Shown in pieces: positions 21,423 to 31,436 of a stretch of 64,000 nucleotides of DNA. The translations under genes and the position numbers were made by a program. Under the pieces are notes generated by a model. That model was not told the DNA's origin. It worked only from the letters and a program-made list of their open reading frames with translations, and did not search any database. The DNA comes from Isotricha intestinalis (taxonomy: Eukaryota > Ciliophora > Litostomatea > Vestibuliferida > Isotrichidae): NCBI GenBank assembly GCA_023807065.1, contig JAJJLU010003485.1:1-64000 (forward strand). The letters are read 5' to 3'. How positions within the stretch are numbered: the first letter of the stretch is position 1; each line of letters starts with the position of its first letter.

Positions 21423-22216
21423 TAAATTGAAAATTGTTTGATAATTTAAATCTATTTCTTCTATTTTATTTTCATAATTGTGCAAAAATATTTCAATGAA
21501 TTTTATTTTAATATCTAACAATTTCGTAAATTTTTCCATTAAAGATTTTAATTGTTCTTCTTTTTCTTTTAATTCCTTAATCAAATTATTTATTTTTTCT
21601 TCAATATCACTTCTTATTTTCTGAGAATTTTGTATATTGTTTTTAAGATTTTCTAATTGATTTTTAGGTATTAAAATTTTTGATAATAAAATAATTGAAT
21701 GATTCTTATGATTTTCATCTTGACAAAACATACAAATATTTTCTTTACAATCAGTACAATAACCATAATATTGAGATAAATGTTTTAGACAAGTCGAATC
21801 ATATTTATCTATTTTATTTATATCATGTTTTAGATTATGATTTTCAAAACATTTTTTACATAATTTCTTATTTGAACATGAATTACAAATATATATTTTT
21901 TTTATTTTTGTTTCAAGGTTTGAATCTTTGACACAATTTTCACATATATTTATTTTTTTTAAATTTTCTAAACTTCCAAAAAAATCTTCGATAGATATTT
22001 TTGTTTCTTTTTTTTCATTTGGACAAAAAATTTTAACTTCGTTTTTATTTAAATCATATGAAATCATTGGAATTACACCACATTTATCACATCTTATAAT
22101 AGGTATTGAAGATAAATTTATATTTGGATAATTTGAAATGAATTCACCCCAATTTGGAGGAGCTTGTTCATCATCTTTTGTTCCATCATTTTCTTGGCTT
22201 GATGTATAATAATTGT

Positions 22217-22241
22217 CTAAAAGTTTAAATAAAATATATAC
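22217..22241 (-). other. 25-nt GT-AG intron
   Basis: On the minus strand, ATG GGA AAC ATT A is followed by GTATAT...CTTTTAG (25 nt) and then AC AAT TAT TAT. Without splicing the frame from this ATG meets TAA after nine codons. With splicing it joins in frame (Met-Gly-Asn-Ile-Asn-Asn) to the B-box reading frame, which otherwise has no Met until residue 67 of the spliced product, inside the zinc ribbon. The length and A/T composition resemble the tiny introns of ciliates. Confidence 0.7.
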
Positions 22242-22390
22242 TAATGTTTCCCATTAAATAGTTTTTTATATAATTATTAATTTTATAAATAAATTAATAT
22301 ATTTCATTTAAAAATAAGAGTTATAATTTTCAATAAAAAATAATAAAAATAAAAAATTTATAATTTTAATTCATAAATAAAATATTAATT

Positions 22391-23447
22391 TTAATCTAGA
22401 ATATCCAAATTATCATTTATAAATGCAAGAACAATACTATTATCTCTTAATTGAACGTAACTATTTAAACCAGTTCCATATTTCCTATTATATTAATTTA
22501 ATTGTAGATACCTTTTTATCATTTATACAAGAAACTACTAATCTTCCATCTAATAATTGGATTACATTTAATGGATTTTCTCCTGTGTTATATTATTTTA
22601 AAATATTAAAAGTTTTTGGAGATATTTCTTTTATTTTTTATTTTTCACTAATCCATTTTTTAATTGAATAACATCATCAATAAAATCACTTTCTTCTAAA
22701 GATATAATTAATTTATCAATTAATATTATCATTTACCTTCTCTCGAATGGGAAGGTAGCACATTATAAATATTAATTTTTTTTATTCCATCCAACAGTTA
22801 ATATTTTCCCATTTTTTAATTGTAATACTTTAATAACTTTATAATTATGAGAAAGATAACTTTTAATACATTCATAATTATTTAAATCCCATTCATTTAT
22901 TGAAAAATCTCTTGAACTTATTAATAAATGTCCATTATTTAATCACATATTGTTATTATTACTTGGAAATGTCGATATAAAATTCCTAATAATGTTCTTT
23001 GATTCATATCAAATATTTTATATGACCTGACCAATCTCCAACTTTTATATTAACATTGGGAAGAAGACATAATTTATTTACTGAATAAATTTCTCCTTGG
23101 ACTTTTCAATATATCTTTTAATGTAAAAGGCTTCTTTATTTAATCAATTATAAAAATTCAATAGAAATTTCATCAAAAAATAATAAAGTATCTTCTTCTT
23201 TAAATAATTTTTATCATATTTTTAATCTTTCTTTAAATTATTCTAAAGTATCTTTATTGTGTTTTTAAATATTATAAAGAAAAGAGAACATAGATTTACT
23301 TTGAAAAATTTATTTACTTAATATTCTTTCCAAAAAAAGATTTACTAATTAATAAAGTTTAATATCTTCTCTATAATTTTCTTCTTAATTAAAGAAAAAT
23401 CTTAAAAGAAAAGATGTTGTAGATAAATCTCTTATTCCTTCAGACAT
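22391..23447 (-). pseudogene. Decayed WD40 / beta-propeller gene
   Basis: An ATG at 23447 opens a frame ('MSEGIRDLSTTSFLLRFFFN') interrupted by about ten TAA/TGA codons in 110. After frameshifts, clear propeller blades appear: 'GDWSGHIK', then 'NNGHLLISSRDFSINEWDL' and 'VLQLKNGKILTVGWNKKN' (about 22945-22783), 'VIQLLDGRLVVSCIND' (about 22575-22510) and 'YVQLRDNSIVLAFINDN' just before a TAA at 22391. Breaks are a mix of TAA where Gln is expected, TGA where Trp is expected, and one- or two-base indels. It lies 137 bases upstream of the B-box/propeller gene on the same strand. Confidence 0.75.
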
Positions 23448-23508
23448 TATATTAAAATAATAAAAAATATTATAAATTAATATATAAAAAAATTTTAATA
23501 AAAAAAAA

Positions 23509-26166
23509 ATGAACAGAATGTTAGTTTATAACCATGATATTCCAGGAACTGAAGAAGAAATAATATATGAAATTGTTGATGATATTTTAAGCACTCAAGA
23601 TAAAATTAAAGATATTCAATTTTCCATCCAAAATATTGATGAAACAAAAGGTTTGGGATTTAAATTAAGAAATTTAAAAAATGAAATTAAAAAAAATATT
23701 TCTTCAATTAACGATTTAAAAAATCAAATAACTGAAAAAGAAAATCAATTTAATGAATATAAGATTAAATATAATTTACAAATTAAAAAAATTTTAAATG
23801 AAATATATGAAAAAGATAGAAAATTAAGAAATATAAGTTCAAATAAAAATGATGATATATATAAAATATCATATGAAAAAATTGAGGATATAATAAAAAA
23901 GAAAAAAGATCAAGATGAATTAAAAAATATTTCAATTGAATATAACACAACAGATAATTTAAAAAGAAATATAGAAAATTCTTTAACCGAAAAAATAAAT
24001 GAAAGAGAAGAAGTTACTGAAAGATTATTAATGTTAAAAGAAGAAAAAGACAATTTAAATGAACAATTAATTAATTTAATAAGTGAAAAAGAATCTCTTG
24101 AAGAATTATCTAAATTATATATTCAAAATATTTATGCCCCTTTAAATGGAATTAACGGAGCAGATAGTTTAAATCAAAAAAAAATTTATGTTAATAATAA
24201 TAATATTAAAGATTTTGAAGTGAATTTATTTTTTTTTGAAATATGTAAAATTAATATAAATAAAACTTCAAATGATATTGCTAATATATTAGTTAATTTT
24301 ATTATTCATAATAATTTAGTTAATGATGATTTATCAAATGATGAAACTTTTATTCAATATAAAAAAAATGAATTTATTAACATTATACAAAATGATTTAA
24401 TTAATTTTATACAATCTAACAATAAAAAAAATAAGAAAATAATTGAAAAATTTTTAGATTCTTTATCAAATAAAATTTTAAATGAAATTCAAATTAATAT
24501 TCCAATTGAAAAAATCTCAAATTTATTAAAATATGTTATTAAAGTAAATTATTATGAATCAGTTATTGAAAATAATTTAACTTTTCTAAACAGAGATTAT
24601 AAATATGCAAAAAGAGAAAATAAAAGAATTATAAAAGAAAAACAAAATGAAATTAATAAATTAGCAAGTAAACAAGATGAGATTGAATTTTTATTAAATC
24701 AAATAAAAGAAAAAAAAGATACTTTAATAGAGAAGAATGCAAATCAATTAATTAATTTAAGTCCTCAAGAAAGAGAATATTTGAATTTAAGTGAAAAAAT
24801 AGGAGAATTAATTAATCAAAAAAAAGAAATCGAATATGATTTCGATGAAAGAGAACAATGTTTAAATATGTTAATAGATGACATAAAAAATCAGATAAAT
24901 GAAATAATAAAAATAAATAATATTTTAGAAAATAAAATGAAAATAGTTTTAAATAATATAGAAAAAGAAAATGAAGAAAAAAAAAGAATAGTTGATGACT
25001 TAAAAGAATCAATAAAAGAAAAATTTAAAATGATAAAAATGCAATTGTCAATATATAAAAAGAAACATGGTAATAATATGGAATTATATGATAAATTTGT
25101 TGAAAAAATAAATACTAATTTAAGATTATCTTCTAAATCTTTATTAAACAATGATTCATTATTAAATACTTCTTATATGAGTTCAATAATATTATCCCCA
25201 ACAAATGAATCAAAAAATAATTCTTTAATACATTCAAATTCAAGAGCTTATAGAACAAATAATAATAATATTAATTTTAATTCAATTTCTTCAAATTCAA
25301 TATTTTCTCCTCCTAAAAATATTTCCAAATATCATAATAATAGTTATTATAATCCTTTATTAAATAGTTCTTCTCTTCCTTATTTTTCTCCTATTAGAAG
25401 TAGAAATTTTGATTATTATTATAATTTATATAACAGTAATAAAAAGCAAGTTATGAAGAATAATAATGATAAAATACAAAAATTAAGTGATGAAATTATT
25501 AATGATTATAAAAAAGAAAGAAAAAATAGTTCCTTATGGGAAGAAGAAAAAACGAAATTATTAAATTCAATGAAATCAATTAATAATAAACAAAGATTTA
25601 TAAAAGGAAATAAAAGTGATAATTTAAATTTCAATTATGAAAAAGAAAATACAAATTTATCGAAATTAAATATGTTAAATAATTTAATAACATGTTTTTA
25701 TAGAGTAATAAGAGGTAATGAAAACAAATTTGATCCATTAAATCATAGTGATAAAATTCAAGAAATGAATTTTGAAAAAATATCAATGAAAATAAATGAG
25801 AAAATTAGTCATTTATGTATTTATCAATATAATAATTTAATATATCAAATTCCAATTGAAAACATGGAAACAACAATAGTGAATAATAATTTAAAATATA
25901 TTATTAAAATTTATCAAAAATATAAACATATTATGAAAAAAGACGGTTTTGTTGATATTGATACTTTTGTTAAGTCTAAAGATTTTAAAAACATTCCTTT
26001 TGATTTTAATCATATTAAAAAAGCTGTTAAGAATAATTTATTTAATATTCAACTTTCTTATTTAAATGATGGTTTGAAACAAAGAATTGAATTTGTTTTT
26101 TTAAATTATGAAGATGTAAAATTATGGTTAAATGGATTGAATTATGTAATTAAAAATAAAAACTAA
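23509..26166 (+). CDS. Large coiled-coil protein with C-terminal PH-like domain
   Basis: Seen: extended coiled coil at residues about 25-210 and 350-540, a Ser/Asn/Tyr-rich disordered stretch (about 545-660), then a globular C-terminus (about 725-885). That last part has beta-strand-like segments and ends 'RIEFVFLNYEDVKLWLNGLNYVI', the pattern of a PH domain closing helix (as in PLC- or ELMO-type PH domains). The combination suggests a membrane- or microtubule-associated scaffold. No orthologue is recognised. Its start is 62 bases from the start of the decayed WD40 gene, divergently. Confidence 0.85.
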   Translation: MNRMLVYNHDIPGTEEEIIYEIVDDILSTQDKIKDIQFSIQNIDETKGLGFKLRNLKNEIKKNISSINDLKNQITEKENQFNEYKIKYNLQIKKILNEIYEKDRKLRNISSNKNDDIYKISYEKIEDIIKKKKDQDELKNISIEYNTTDNLKRNIENSLTEKINEREEVTERLLMLKEEKDNLNEQLINLISEKESLEELSKLYIQNIYAPLNGINGADSLNQKKIYVNNNNIKDFEVNLFFFEICKININKTSNDIANILVNFIIHNNLVNDDLSNDETFIQYKKNEFINIIQNDLINFIQSNNKKNKKIIEKFLDSLSNKILNEIQINIPIEKISNLLKYVIKVNYYESVIENNLTFLNRDYKYAKRENKRIIKEKQNEINKLASKQDEIEFLLNQIKEKKDTLIEKNANQLINLSPQEREYLNLSEKIGELINQKKEIEYDFDEREQCLNMLIDDIKNQINEIIKINNILENKMKIVLNNIEKENEEKKRIVDDLKESIKEKFKMIKMQLSIYKKKHGNNMELYDKFVEKINTNLRLSSKSLLNNDSLLNTSYMSSIILSPTNESKNNSLIHSNSRAYRTNNNNINFNSISSNSIFSPPKNISKYHNNSYYNPLLNSSSLPYFSPIRSRNFDYYYNLYNSNKKQVMKNNNDKIQKLSDEIINDYKKERKNSSLWEEEKTKLLNSMKSINNKQRFIKGNKSDNLNFNYEKENTNLSKLNMLNNLITCFYRVIRGNENKFDPLNHSDKIQEMNFEKISMKINEKISHLCIYQYNNLIYQIPIENMETTIVNNNLKYIIKIYQKYKHIMKKDGFVDIDTFVKSKDFKNIPFDFNHIKKAVKNNLFNIQLSYLNDGLKQRIEFVFLNYEDVKLWLNGLNYVIKNKN

Positions 26167-26746
26167 AAAGAATAATTTATAAATTTTTTTTATTATTTTT
26201 ATAAAAGGTAAAAAAATGAAAGGGAATTTTAATGACATATGAACTTTTTTATGTCATTTTTATAAAGGAAAAAAATAAATATTATAAACTTATTTAATTT
26301 TATTGTATATTCCCAAAATTTAAATTTTAAATATTTTCTTTTTTTAATTAAATATTTAAATTATCTAATAATTAAAATACATTATTTTTTAAATAATTTG
26401 AAAATTAAGTTAATTGATTTTTAATATTTAATTTTTTAAAAAGTAATAATAACTTATGAATTCTTTTATTATTTTAATCATATTATAAATAAATAAGATA
26501 CTTTCAATAGAATATTTATATTCTTATCATTTTTTTTATTTTTTATTTTATTCTTAAATAATACATTTAAATGTTTAAAAAAAAATATATTTTTGTGAAT
26601 AATTTATACTTTTTGTTTCATTTATTAATATAATATAAGTAATAAATTAACCAAAATTTTCTAATTATATTAGTGCTATTTTTAATATTAAATATTTAAA
26701 TATAATCAAATTATAATACTCTAATTAAAAAATTAATCATTATAAT
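26167..26746. other. Intergenic spacer with a small inverted repeat
   Basis: About 580 bases with no frame. Near its left end, AATGACAT and ATGTCATT (about 26232-26260) form an 8-bp inverted repeat just after the coiled-coil gene, flanked by two similar 'TTTATAAA(A)GG' A-rich stretches. It could be a 3'-end signal. Confidence 0.4.
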
Positions 26747-28060
26747 ATGTTCTGTGTTAAAACAAAAATAAAATCAATTTCAAAAGATAACAAAAAAAAA
26801 GAAAGAGATTCAATATCTCCTTTTAAAAAATTATATAATAGTAGAAGTAGGAAAAATAATCTTTCATTAAATTTAAAAGAAATAAATCCAAAAAATAATG
26901 TAAATATAAATAAAATAAATATAAGAGATTTTATAAATCAGGCAAAAAAAAATACTTTAAAAAATAGAATATCCTTTCATCAAAAAAATTCAATATCATT
27001 TTCAAGAGCAGAAACAGATTCAAATATTTTAAAAATAAATCAATCAATGAATTTAGGAAATAATTCTTTAAATAAATCAAAAGAAAAAAAAAAATTAAAT
27101 ATATCAAAAATTCCTTTAAGAAATAAACCCAAAAAATCTAATTTTTCTTATTCAATTAAAAACGTTCAAACTGAAGAAAATAAAATAAATTCAAGAGAAA
27201 TATTAAGATATACTTTTCTGAAAAATTTCCCTAAAGATTCTCACATAAATACAAGTTTTATAAAGAAAAGTTCTACTTTTAAAAATTATTATTTTGAACC
27301 AATTAAATTATATAATGAATCAGGAAGATCAAATAATAAAAATAAAAATGAAAAAAGTGAAATTATTCATAAAAACGATAATTGGGAAAAACTAATTAAT
27401 TTAAAAGAAGAATTTAATAAAATTGAAAATAGAATAAAAAATAATTTAAATAATAATATTACTTATAGTAAAAGTAAAAGATATAATATTATTCAAAATA
27501 TCTTTGAAGAAATTATTAAAATATTACCTGAAGAAAATAAAAACTTTTTTAAATCTATTCTTACTGAAATTCATGATATTGTTTCTGATTATTGTAAAGA
27601 AAATAAAAGATTAAAAGATGAAAATGAAATATTTAGAAATAAAGTTTTTACACTTGAAAAAGAACAAATGTTAAAGAATAAGATTGTAAATGAAAAAGAA
27701 AAAGAAATTGAGTTTTTAAAAAAGAAAATTATTGCTCAAGAACAATTTATAAGCGAAAGTACAAATTTATCTATTGTATCTTCTATTGATAAAGAAAAAA
27801 AAAATTATGATTTTAAAGATAATGAAGATAATAAGATTGATAAATATAATAAAAAAAATTATAAAGATTTAAATGCTTTATATTTTTTAACAAAAATTAA
27901 AATGAATTCTGATCATAAATTCATTGCTCAAAGTTTAAATGGACAAACTATTCCTCCTTTAAATTTAAATTTTGAAGACTTTTATGAAGAAGAAAAAAAG
28001 AAAAATTATGAAAAATTAAGTTTTATAGAAAAAGTAAAATTAAGTCTGGATTTAGATTAA
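26747..28060 (+). CDS. Basic protein with C-terminal coiled coil, function unknown
   Basis: 437 residues. The first 150 are Lys/Asn/Ser-rich and disordered. A coiled coil with 'ENKRLKDENEIFRNKVFTLE' lies at about residues 280-340. A short conserved-looking C-terminal motif 'DLNALYFLTKIKM' then 'IPPLNL' follows near residues 375-410, reminiscent of linear motifs at the ends of ciliate and centrosomal coiled-coil proteins. No domain assignment is made. Confidence 0.8.
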   Translation: MFCVKTKIKSISKDNKKKERDSISPFKKLYNSRSRKNNLSLNLKEINPKNNVNINKINIRDFINQAKKNTLKNRISFHQKNSISFSRAETDSNILKINQSMNLGNNSLNKSKEKKKLNISKIPLRNKPKKSNFSYSIKNVQTEENKINSREILRYTFLKNFPKDSHINTSFIKKSSTFKNYYFEPIKLYNESGRSNNKNKNEKSEIIHKNDNWEKLINLKEEFNKIENRIKNNLNNNITYSKSKRYNIIQNIFEEIIKILPEENKNFFKSILTEIHDIVSDYCKENKRLKDENEIFRNKVFTLEKEQMLKNKIVNEKEKEIEFLKKKIIAQEQFISESTNLSIVSSIDKEKKNYDFKDNEDNKIDKYNKKNYKDLNALYFLTKIKMNSDHKFIAQSLNGQTIPPLNLNFEDFYEEEKKKNYEKLSFIEKVKLSLDLD

Positions 28061-28164
28061 TTGTTTTTTTTAATATATATATAATTAATTTATTTAACAA
28101 AAATAAAAAAAATAAAATAAGTGATTTTAATCTAAATTTAAAAAAATATTAAAATAATATATTT

Positions 28165-30318
28165 ATGTCTATAAATGAAAAAATAGAAAATATATTAAAA
28201 GAACATTTTTCAGAAATTAATGAACAAAAAATTGATTGTTGGGAAAAAATATTATCAGAATCACAATTACCTTTTAGAAATTTTGATAATATAAATGATA
28301 GTGATATATTAAGTGTAGATCCACCAGAACCTAAACAATTAAAATTAATTCAAGGTGATATTGAAAGAACAAAAGTAAAAGAAAGAATAATTTTACCAAG
28401 TTTTAAAGATTATTGTATTCAATTTACAACTTTTTATATTAAAGATAATAATATAAGTTATAAACAAGGTTTAAATGAAATTGTAGGAGCATTTATTTTA
28501 TTAAAAGCAAAAGTTAATATTTCATTTTTAAAAATTTATAAAATTTTTTCTTTATTTATAGATAAATTTTTACCAAATTATTTTTGGGAAGAAGACTTTT
28601 TTTCTTTAAAATCTAGTTTAAGTTTAATAAATATATTATTAAAATATCACTCACCTGAAATTTATAATTTATTTGATTTTTTATTAATAACTCCTGAAAT
28701 TTATGCTACTTCTTGGATATTAACATTATTTTCAAATAAATCACCTTTAAATTTAGTATATCATTTATGGGATAAATTAATATTATTTAATGATGGATTA
28801 ATTCTTCATTTTTTTATAATTGCTTTTTTAATATATAATAAATCTCAAATTTTAAAAATAAATGATATAACAATAATTCCAGGAATTTTAACTCAATTAA
28901 ATTTTCATTCTTATGATGAAGTTGATAAAATATTAGAATTAGCTATGGATTTATATAGTATTACTCCTTATAGTTTTAGATTATATGCTAATGAATTAAA
29001 TATATTTAATTGTAGATCTGAAAAAATAGAAGAATTATATGAAAAATTTAGTCCTCAAAATCAAATTGCTTTACCTATGTTTCCTACTGAAATATTAAAT
29101 ATCACTTATCAAGATTTAATTGGTTGTTGTGATGAAAATTGTTGTAATTTTAATTTAAGTAAAAAAAATTCTAAAAGTTATAAATGTAATAAATGCTTGT
29201 TTAAAATTGATAATTTGAAAAAAAATTCTTATATTATTATTGATTTAAGGTTGTTAGAAAGTAAAAAAGAAATTGATGATAATTTTTGTGGAATTCTTCC
29301 AATGACTTTTGGATTGAATAAAGAATATGAAAACGACATAAATTTTCCTCATGCTTTAATTGAAAAATTTGAAGAAAGTAAATATAAGAATAATTATCAT
29401 TTTATTTTCCTTACTAATGAAACTGATTATTTTAAAAAATTTGAAGATGAATTTTATTTAGAAAATAAAAATGATAATAAAAACGAAGTCGGTATTATTA
29501 CAAAAGCAGATAAAGAATTAAATTTTAATAAAATAGAAAATGTAAAAGAAGATAAAAATAAGATAAGAGAATTATATAAATTTAAAAAAATAATTGAAGA
29601 AATGAATAATAAAAACTTTCCTTATATTTCTTATATTTATGGAGGATTTAAAGCAATACATGAACTATGTATTAAATATAATATTACTTTAATTGGACAT
29701 AATAAAAATTGTAGTTTATGTAAAAAGGAAAAAAAAGGAATTTTTAATTCTTTAACTAAAATTTTTTCCAAAGAAAAAAATGAGAAAAATAATATTTCAA
29801 AAGTTAATAATAATAATATTCAAACAGAAAATACAATAAATCTTTTAATTGATAAATTAAATATTGATGATATTAATAAAATATTAGTGGATACAAGTGT
29901 AGCTCAATTTATTTGTATTTGTAAAAAGAATTGTTTAGAAAATAAAAATAATAAAATTATAAATGAAATTAAACCTGAAAATTTGTTTAACTCTATTAAT
30001 GATTTTTTAAATGATAATGAAAATTCTAATGAAGAATCAATTATGCTTTTTGTTTCTTTTAAAGGAATTTATTTTTATCGTGAAGATATTGATGATAACA
30101 ATAATAATTTAATATATAAATTAATTAAAACAATTACTATAGAATCTTTAATTTCTATTAGTAAGAAAAATAATTATGGAAATTTATTAAGTATTTTATT
30201 TTATGAAGATAAAAAGAATATATCTAGTATTATTTTAGAATTTGAAAGTCCTATAAATTCAAATAATTTCAAAAAAACAATTATTAGAATGAAACAATAT
30301 CAAATATTAAATAAATAA
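28165..30318 (+). CDS. TBC1D23-like protein (TBC + rhodanese-like + PH-like)
   Basis: TBC1D23 tethers endosome-derived vesicles at the trans-Golgi via golgins and the WASH/FAM21 complex. Seen: a TBC fold (residues about 35-290) with 'ISYKQGLNEIVGAF', 'PNYFWEEDFFSLKSSL' and 'TPEIYATSWILTLFSN'. Next come a CxxC pair and a rhodanese-like domain (about 345-510) with 'YIIIDLRLLES' and 'ISYIYGGFKAIHEL', but no active-site Cys loop is evident. The C-terminal region (about 620-717) looks like the family's PH-like end. The order of all three parts matches TBC1D23. The IxxDxxR arginine-finger motif is not visible although the 'YKQG' Gln is, so GAP activity is doubtful, as in the animal protein. Confidence 0.85.
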   Translation: MSINEKIENILKEHFSEINEQKIDCWEKILSESQLPFRNFDNINDSDILSVDPPEPKQLKLIQGDIERTKVKERIILPSFKDYCIQFTTFYIKDNNISYKQGLNEIVGAFILLKAKVNISFLKIYKIFSLFIDKFLPNYFWEEDFFSLKSSLSLINILLKYHSPEIYNLFDFLLITPEIYATSWILTLFSNKSPLNLVYHLWDKLILFNDGLILHFFIIAFLIYNKSQILKINDITIIPGILTQLNFHSYDEVDKILELAMDLYSITPYSFRLYANELNIFNCRSEKIEELYEKFSPQNQIALPMFPTEILNITYQDLIGCCDENCCNFNLSKKNSKSYKCNKCLFKIDNLKKNSYIIIDLRLLESKKEIDDNFCGILPMTFGLNKEYENDINFPHALIEKFEESKYKNNYHFIFLTNETDYFKKFEDEFYLENKNDNKNEVGIITKADKELNFNKIENVKEDKNKIRELYKFKKIIEEMNNKNFPYISYIYGGFKAIHELCIKYNITLIGHNKNCSLCKKEKKGIFNSLTKIFSKEKNEKNNISKVNNNNIQTENTINLLIDKLNIDDINKILVDTSVAQFICICKKNCLENKNNKIINEIKPENLFNSINDFLNDNENSNEESIMLFVSFKGIYFYREDIDDNNNNLIYKLIKTITIESLISISKKNNYGNLLSILFYEDKKNISSIILEFESPINSNNFKKTIIRMKQYQILNK

Positions 30319-30693
30319 ATTCTTTATTTTTTCTAATATAAATAAAATTGTTTGAGTAATTGTAATAATTTTTCTTTATCAAAATTTGATTAAAACAAAA
30401 ATTTTTACTTGAATAATTTATAAATATTAATAAAATAAAAACAAATATTTTTCTTTTTTATTAAAATACTTTTTTTAATTTTATTATTTTATCATCTTTT
30501 TTTTCTTTTCCTATATCTCCATTTCAAACCTCAGGAAATATCATTTAATTATTAAATGATATATCAAATAATATTAAAATAAATATATAAATGTATAAAT
30601 AGTGTTTTAAATATAATTTATTTTATAACAATATAAAAAATTAGATCTTTAAAAAAATTAAATCATTATATAAATAAAAAGCATTAGAAATTT
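30319..30693. other. Convergent 3' intergenic region
   Basis: Both neighbours end here. It contains a perfect inverted repeat (listed separately) and nothing else distinct. Confidence 0.45.
30538..30562. repeat. Perfect 12-bp inverted repeat
   Basis: ATATCATTTAAT, one T, ATTAAATGATAT: a perfect 12-bp palindrome with a 1-nt spacer, placed midway between two convergent gene ends. It may act as a bidirectional 3'-end or be incidental in such A/T-rich DNA. Confidence 0.7.
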
Positions 30694-31383
30694 TTAATTA
30701 TTAAATTTAAACTTTGAATTTATATCTTTCCTAATATTAATCCAATTAATTTTTTTAAAATTCAAAAGACTTTTATTATTATTTTTCTCATTATTATTAT
30801 TATGCTTATTATCATTTAAAGAGAAAGATTTACATTTATTTTTAAAATAACTTAAAGGATTATTTCTTTTTTTATTTAAAGGAGATAAGTAAATAAAAGA
30901 GTGTAATTCTTTATTGATACTTAGATTTTTATTATTAATTGAATTATTTAATTTTAGTGATGATGAATAATTTCTAGTATTTAAATTTTCAGAAAAACTT
31001 TTTATATTTTTGATTAATTTACTTTTATTATCTTTAGGAATGGAAGAAGAATTATTATATAATTTTATTTTATAATTAAAATAATCTTTTTCTCCTCTTA
31101 ATTTATTATCTTTAATATAATTATGAAGATCTTTCATACTTCCATTTTTAAAAATTAAATTATATCCTAAAGCTAAATCTTTATCGTTCAATTTTTTAAT
31201 TTTAATAAAAAAGGATTTTACTGAATCATTCATTGTTTTATTTGTTAAACTACCTTTTTGAGAAAAATAGACATTTTTTGGATTAAATCTTTTAAGATTA
31301 GTTGAAGGAAAATTAAAGTCTATCATTTTTTCTACTTTTCTTAATAAATTCGAAGTATTAGATTTAATAATATTCGAAGACAT
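30694..31383 (-). CDS. Small basic protein, function unknown
   Basis: 229 residues, Lys/Asn/Ser-rich. The N-terminal part (about 1-110) is better ordered, with 'FFIKIKKLNDKDLALGYNLIF' and 'GSMKDLHNYIKDNKLRG'. No family recognised. It lies 53 bases downstream of the next gene, which reads in the same direction. Confidence 0.75.
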   Translation of the reverse strand: MSSNIIKSNTSNLLRKVEKMIDFNFPSTNLKRFNPKNVYFSQKGSLTNKTMNDSVKSFFIKIKKLNDKDLALGYNLIFKNGSMKDLHNYIKDNKLRGEKDYFNYKIKLYNNSSSIPKDNKSKLIKNIKSFSENLNTRNYSSSLKLNNSINNKNLSINKELHSFIYLSPLNKKRNNPLSYFKNKCKSFSLNDNKHNNNNEKNNNKSLLNFKKINWINIRKDINSKFKFNN

Positions 31384-31436
31384 TTTTAAATAAATAATTA
31401 TTTTTTTTATTTAAAAAAATATGAAAAAAATATTAT

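Larger units (their letters stand above)
20385..22254 (-). pseudogene. B-box / coiled-coil / beta-propeller gene split by one in-frame TAA
   Basis: Two reading frames, 22254-21423 and 21419-20385, lie in the same frame with only one TAA (21420-21422) between them. The N-terminal part has an 'MGNINN' start (myristoylation-like) built by removing a 25-nt intron, a zinc ribbon-like 'RCDKCG...IFCP', and two B-box-like clusters ('CNSCSNKKLCKKCFENH' and 'YCTDCKENICMFCQDENH'). A coiled coil follows to about the stop. The downstream frame has no ATG near its beginning but continues smoothly ('KEINFKVPNLSF...'), then forms a beta-propeller-like run of blades to 'CLNREFIIMTSK'. This is a TRIM-like layout. 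No GT-AG intron explains the stop. Either the gene was recently inactivated (CAA to TAA), the stop is read through, or the N-terminal half functions alone. Confidence 0.7.

Noticed and set aside
22733..22756. Possible tRNA T-arm (CCTTC ... TTCGAGA ... GAAGG)
   Set aside because: Stem and loop lengths do not fit a T-arm, no other tRNA arms are nearby, and the bases belong to the decayed WD40 gene.
22391..23447. TAA=Gln as the code of the whole genome
   Set aside because: Intact genes use CAA for Gln and end at TAA right after conserved domain ends; reading through gives no conserved sequence.
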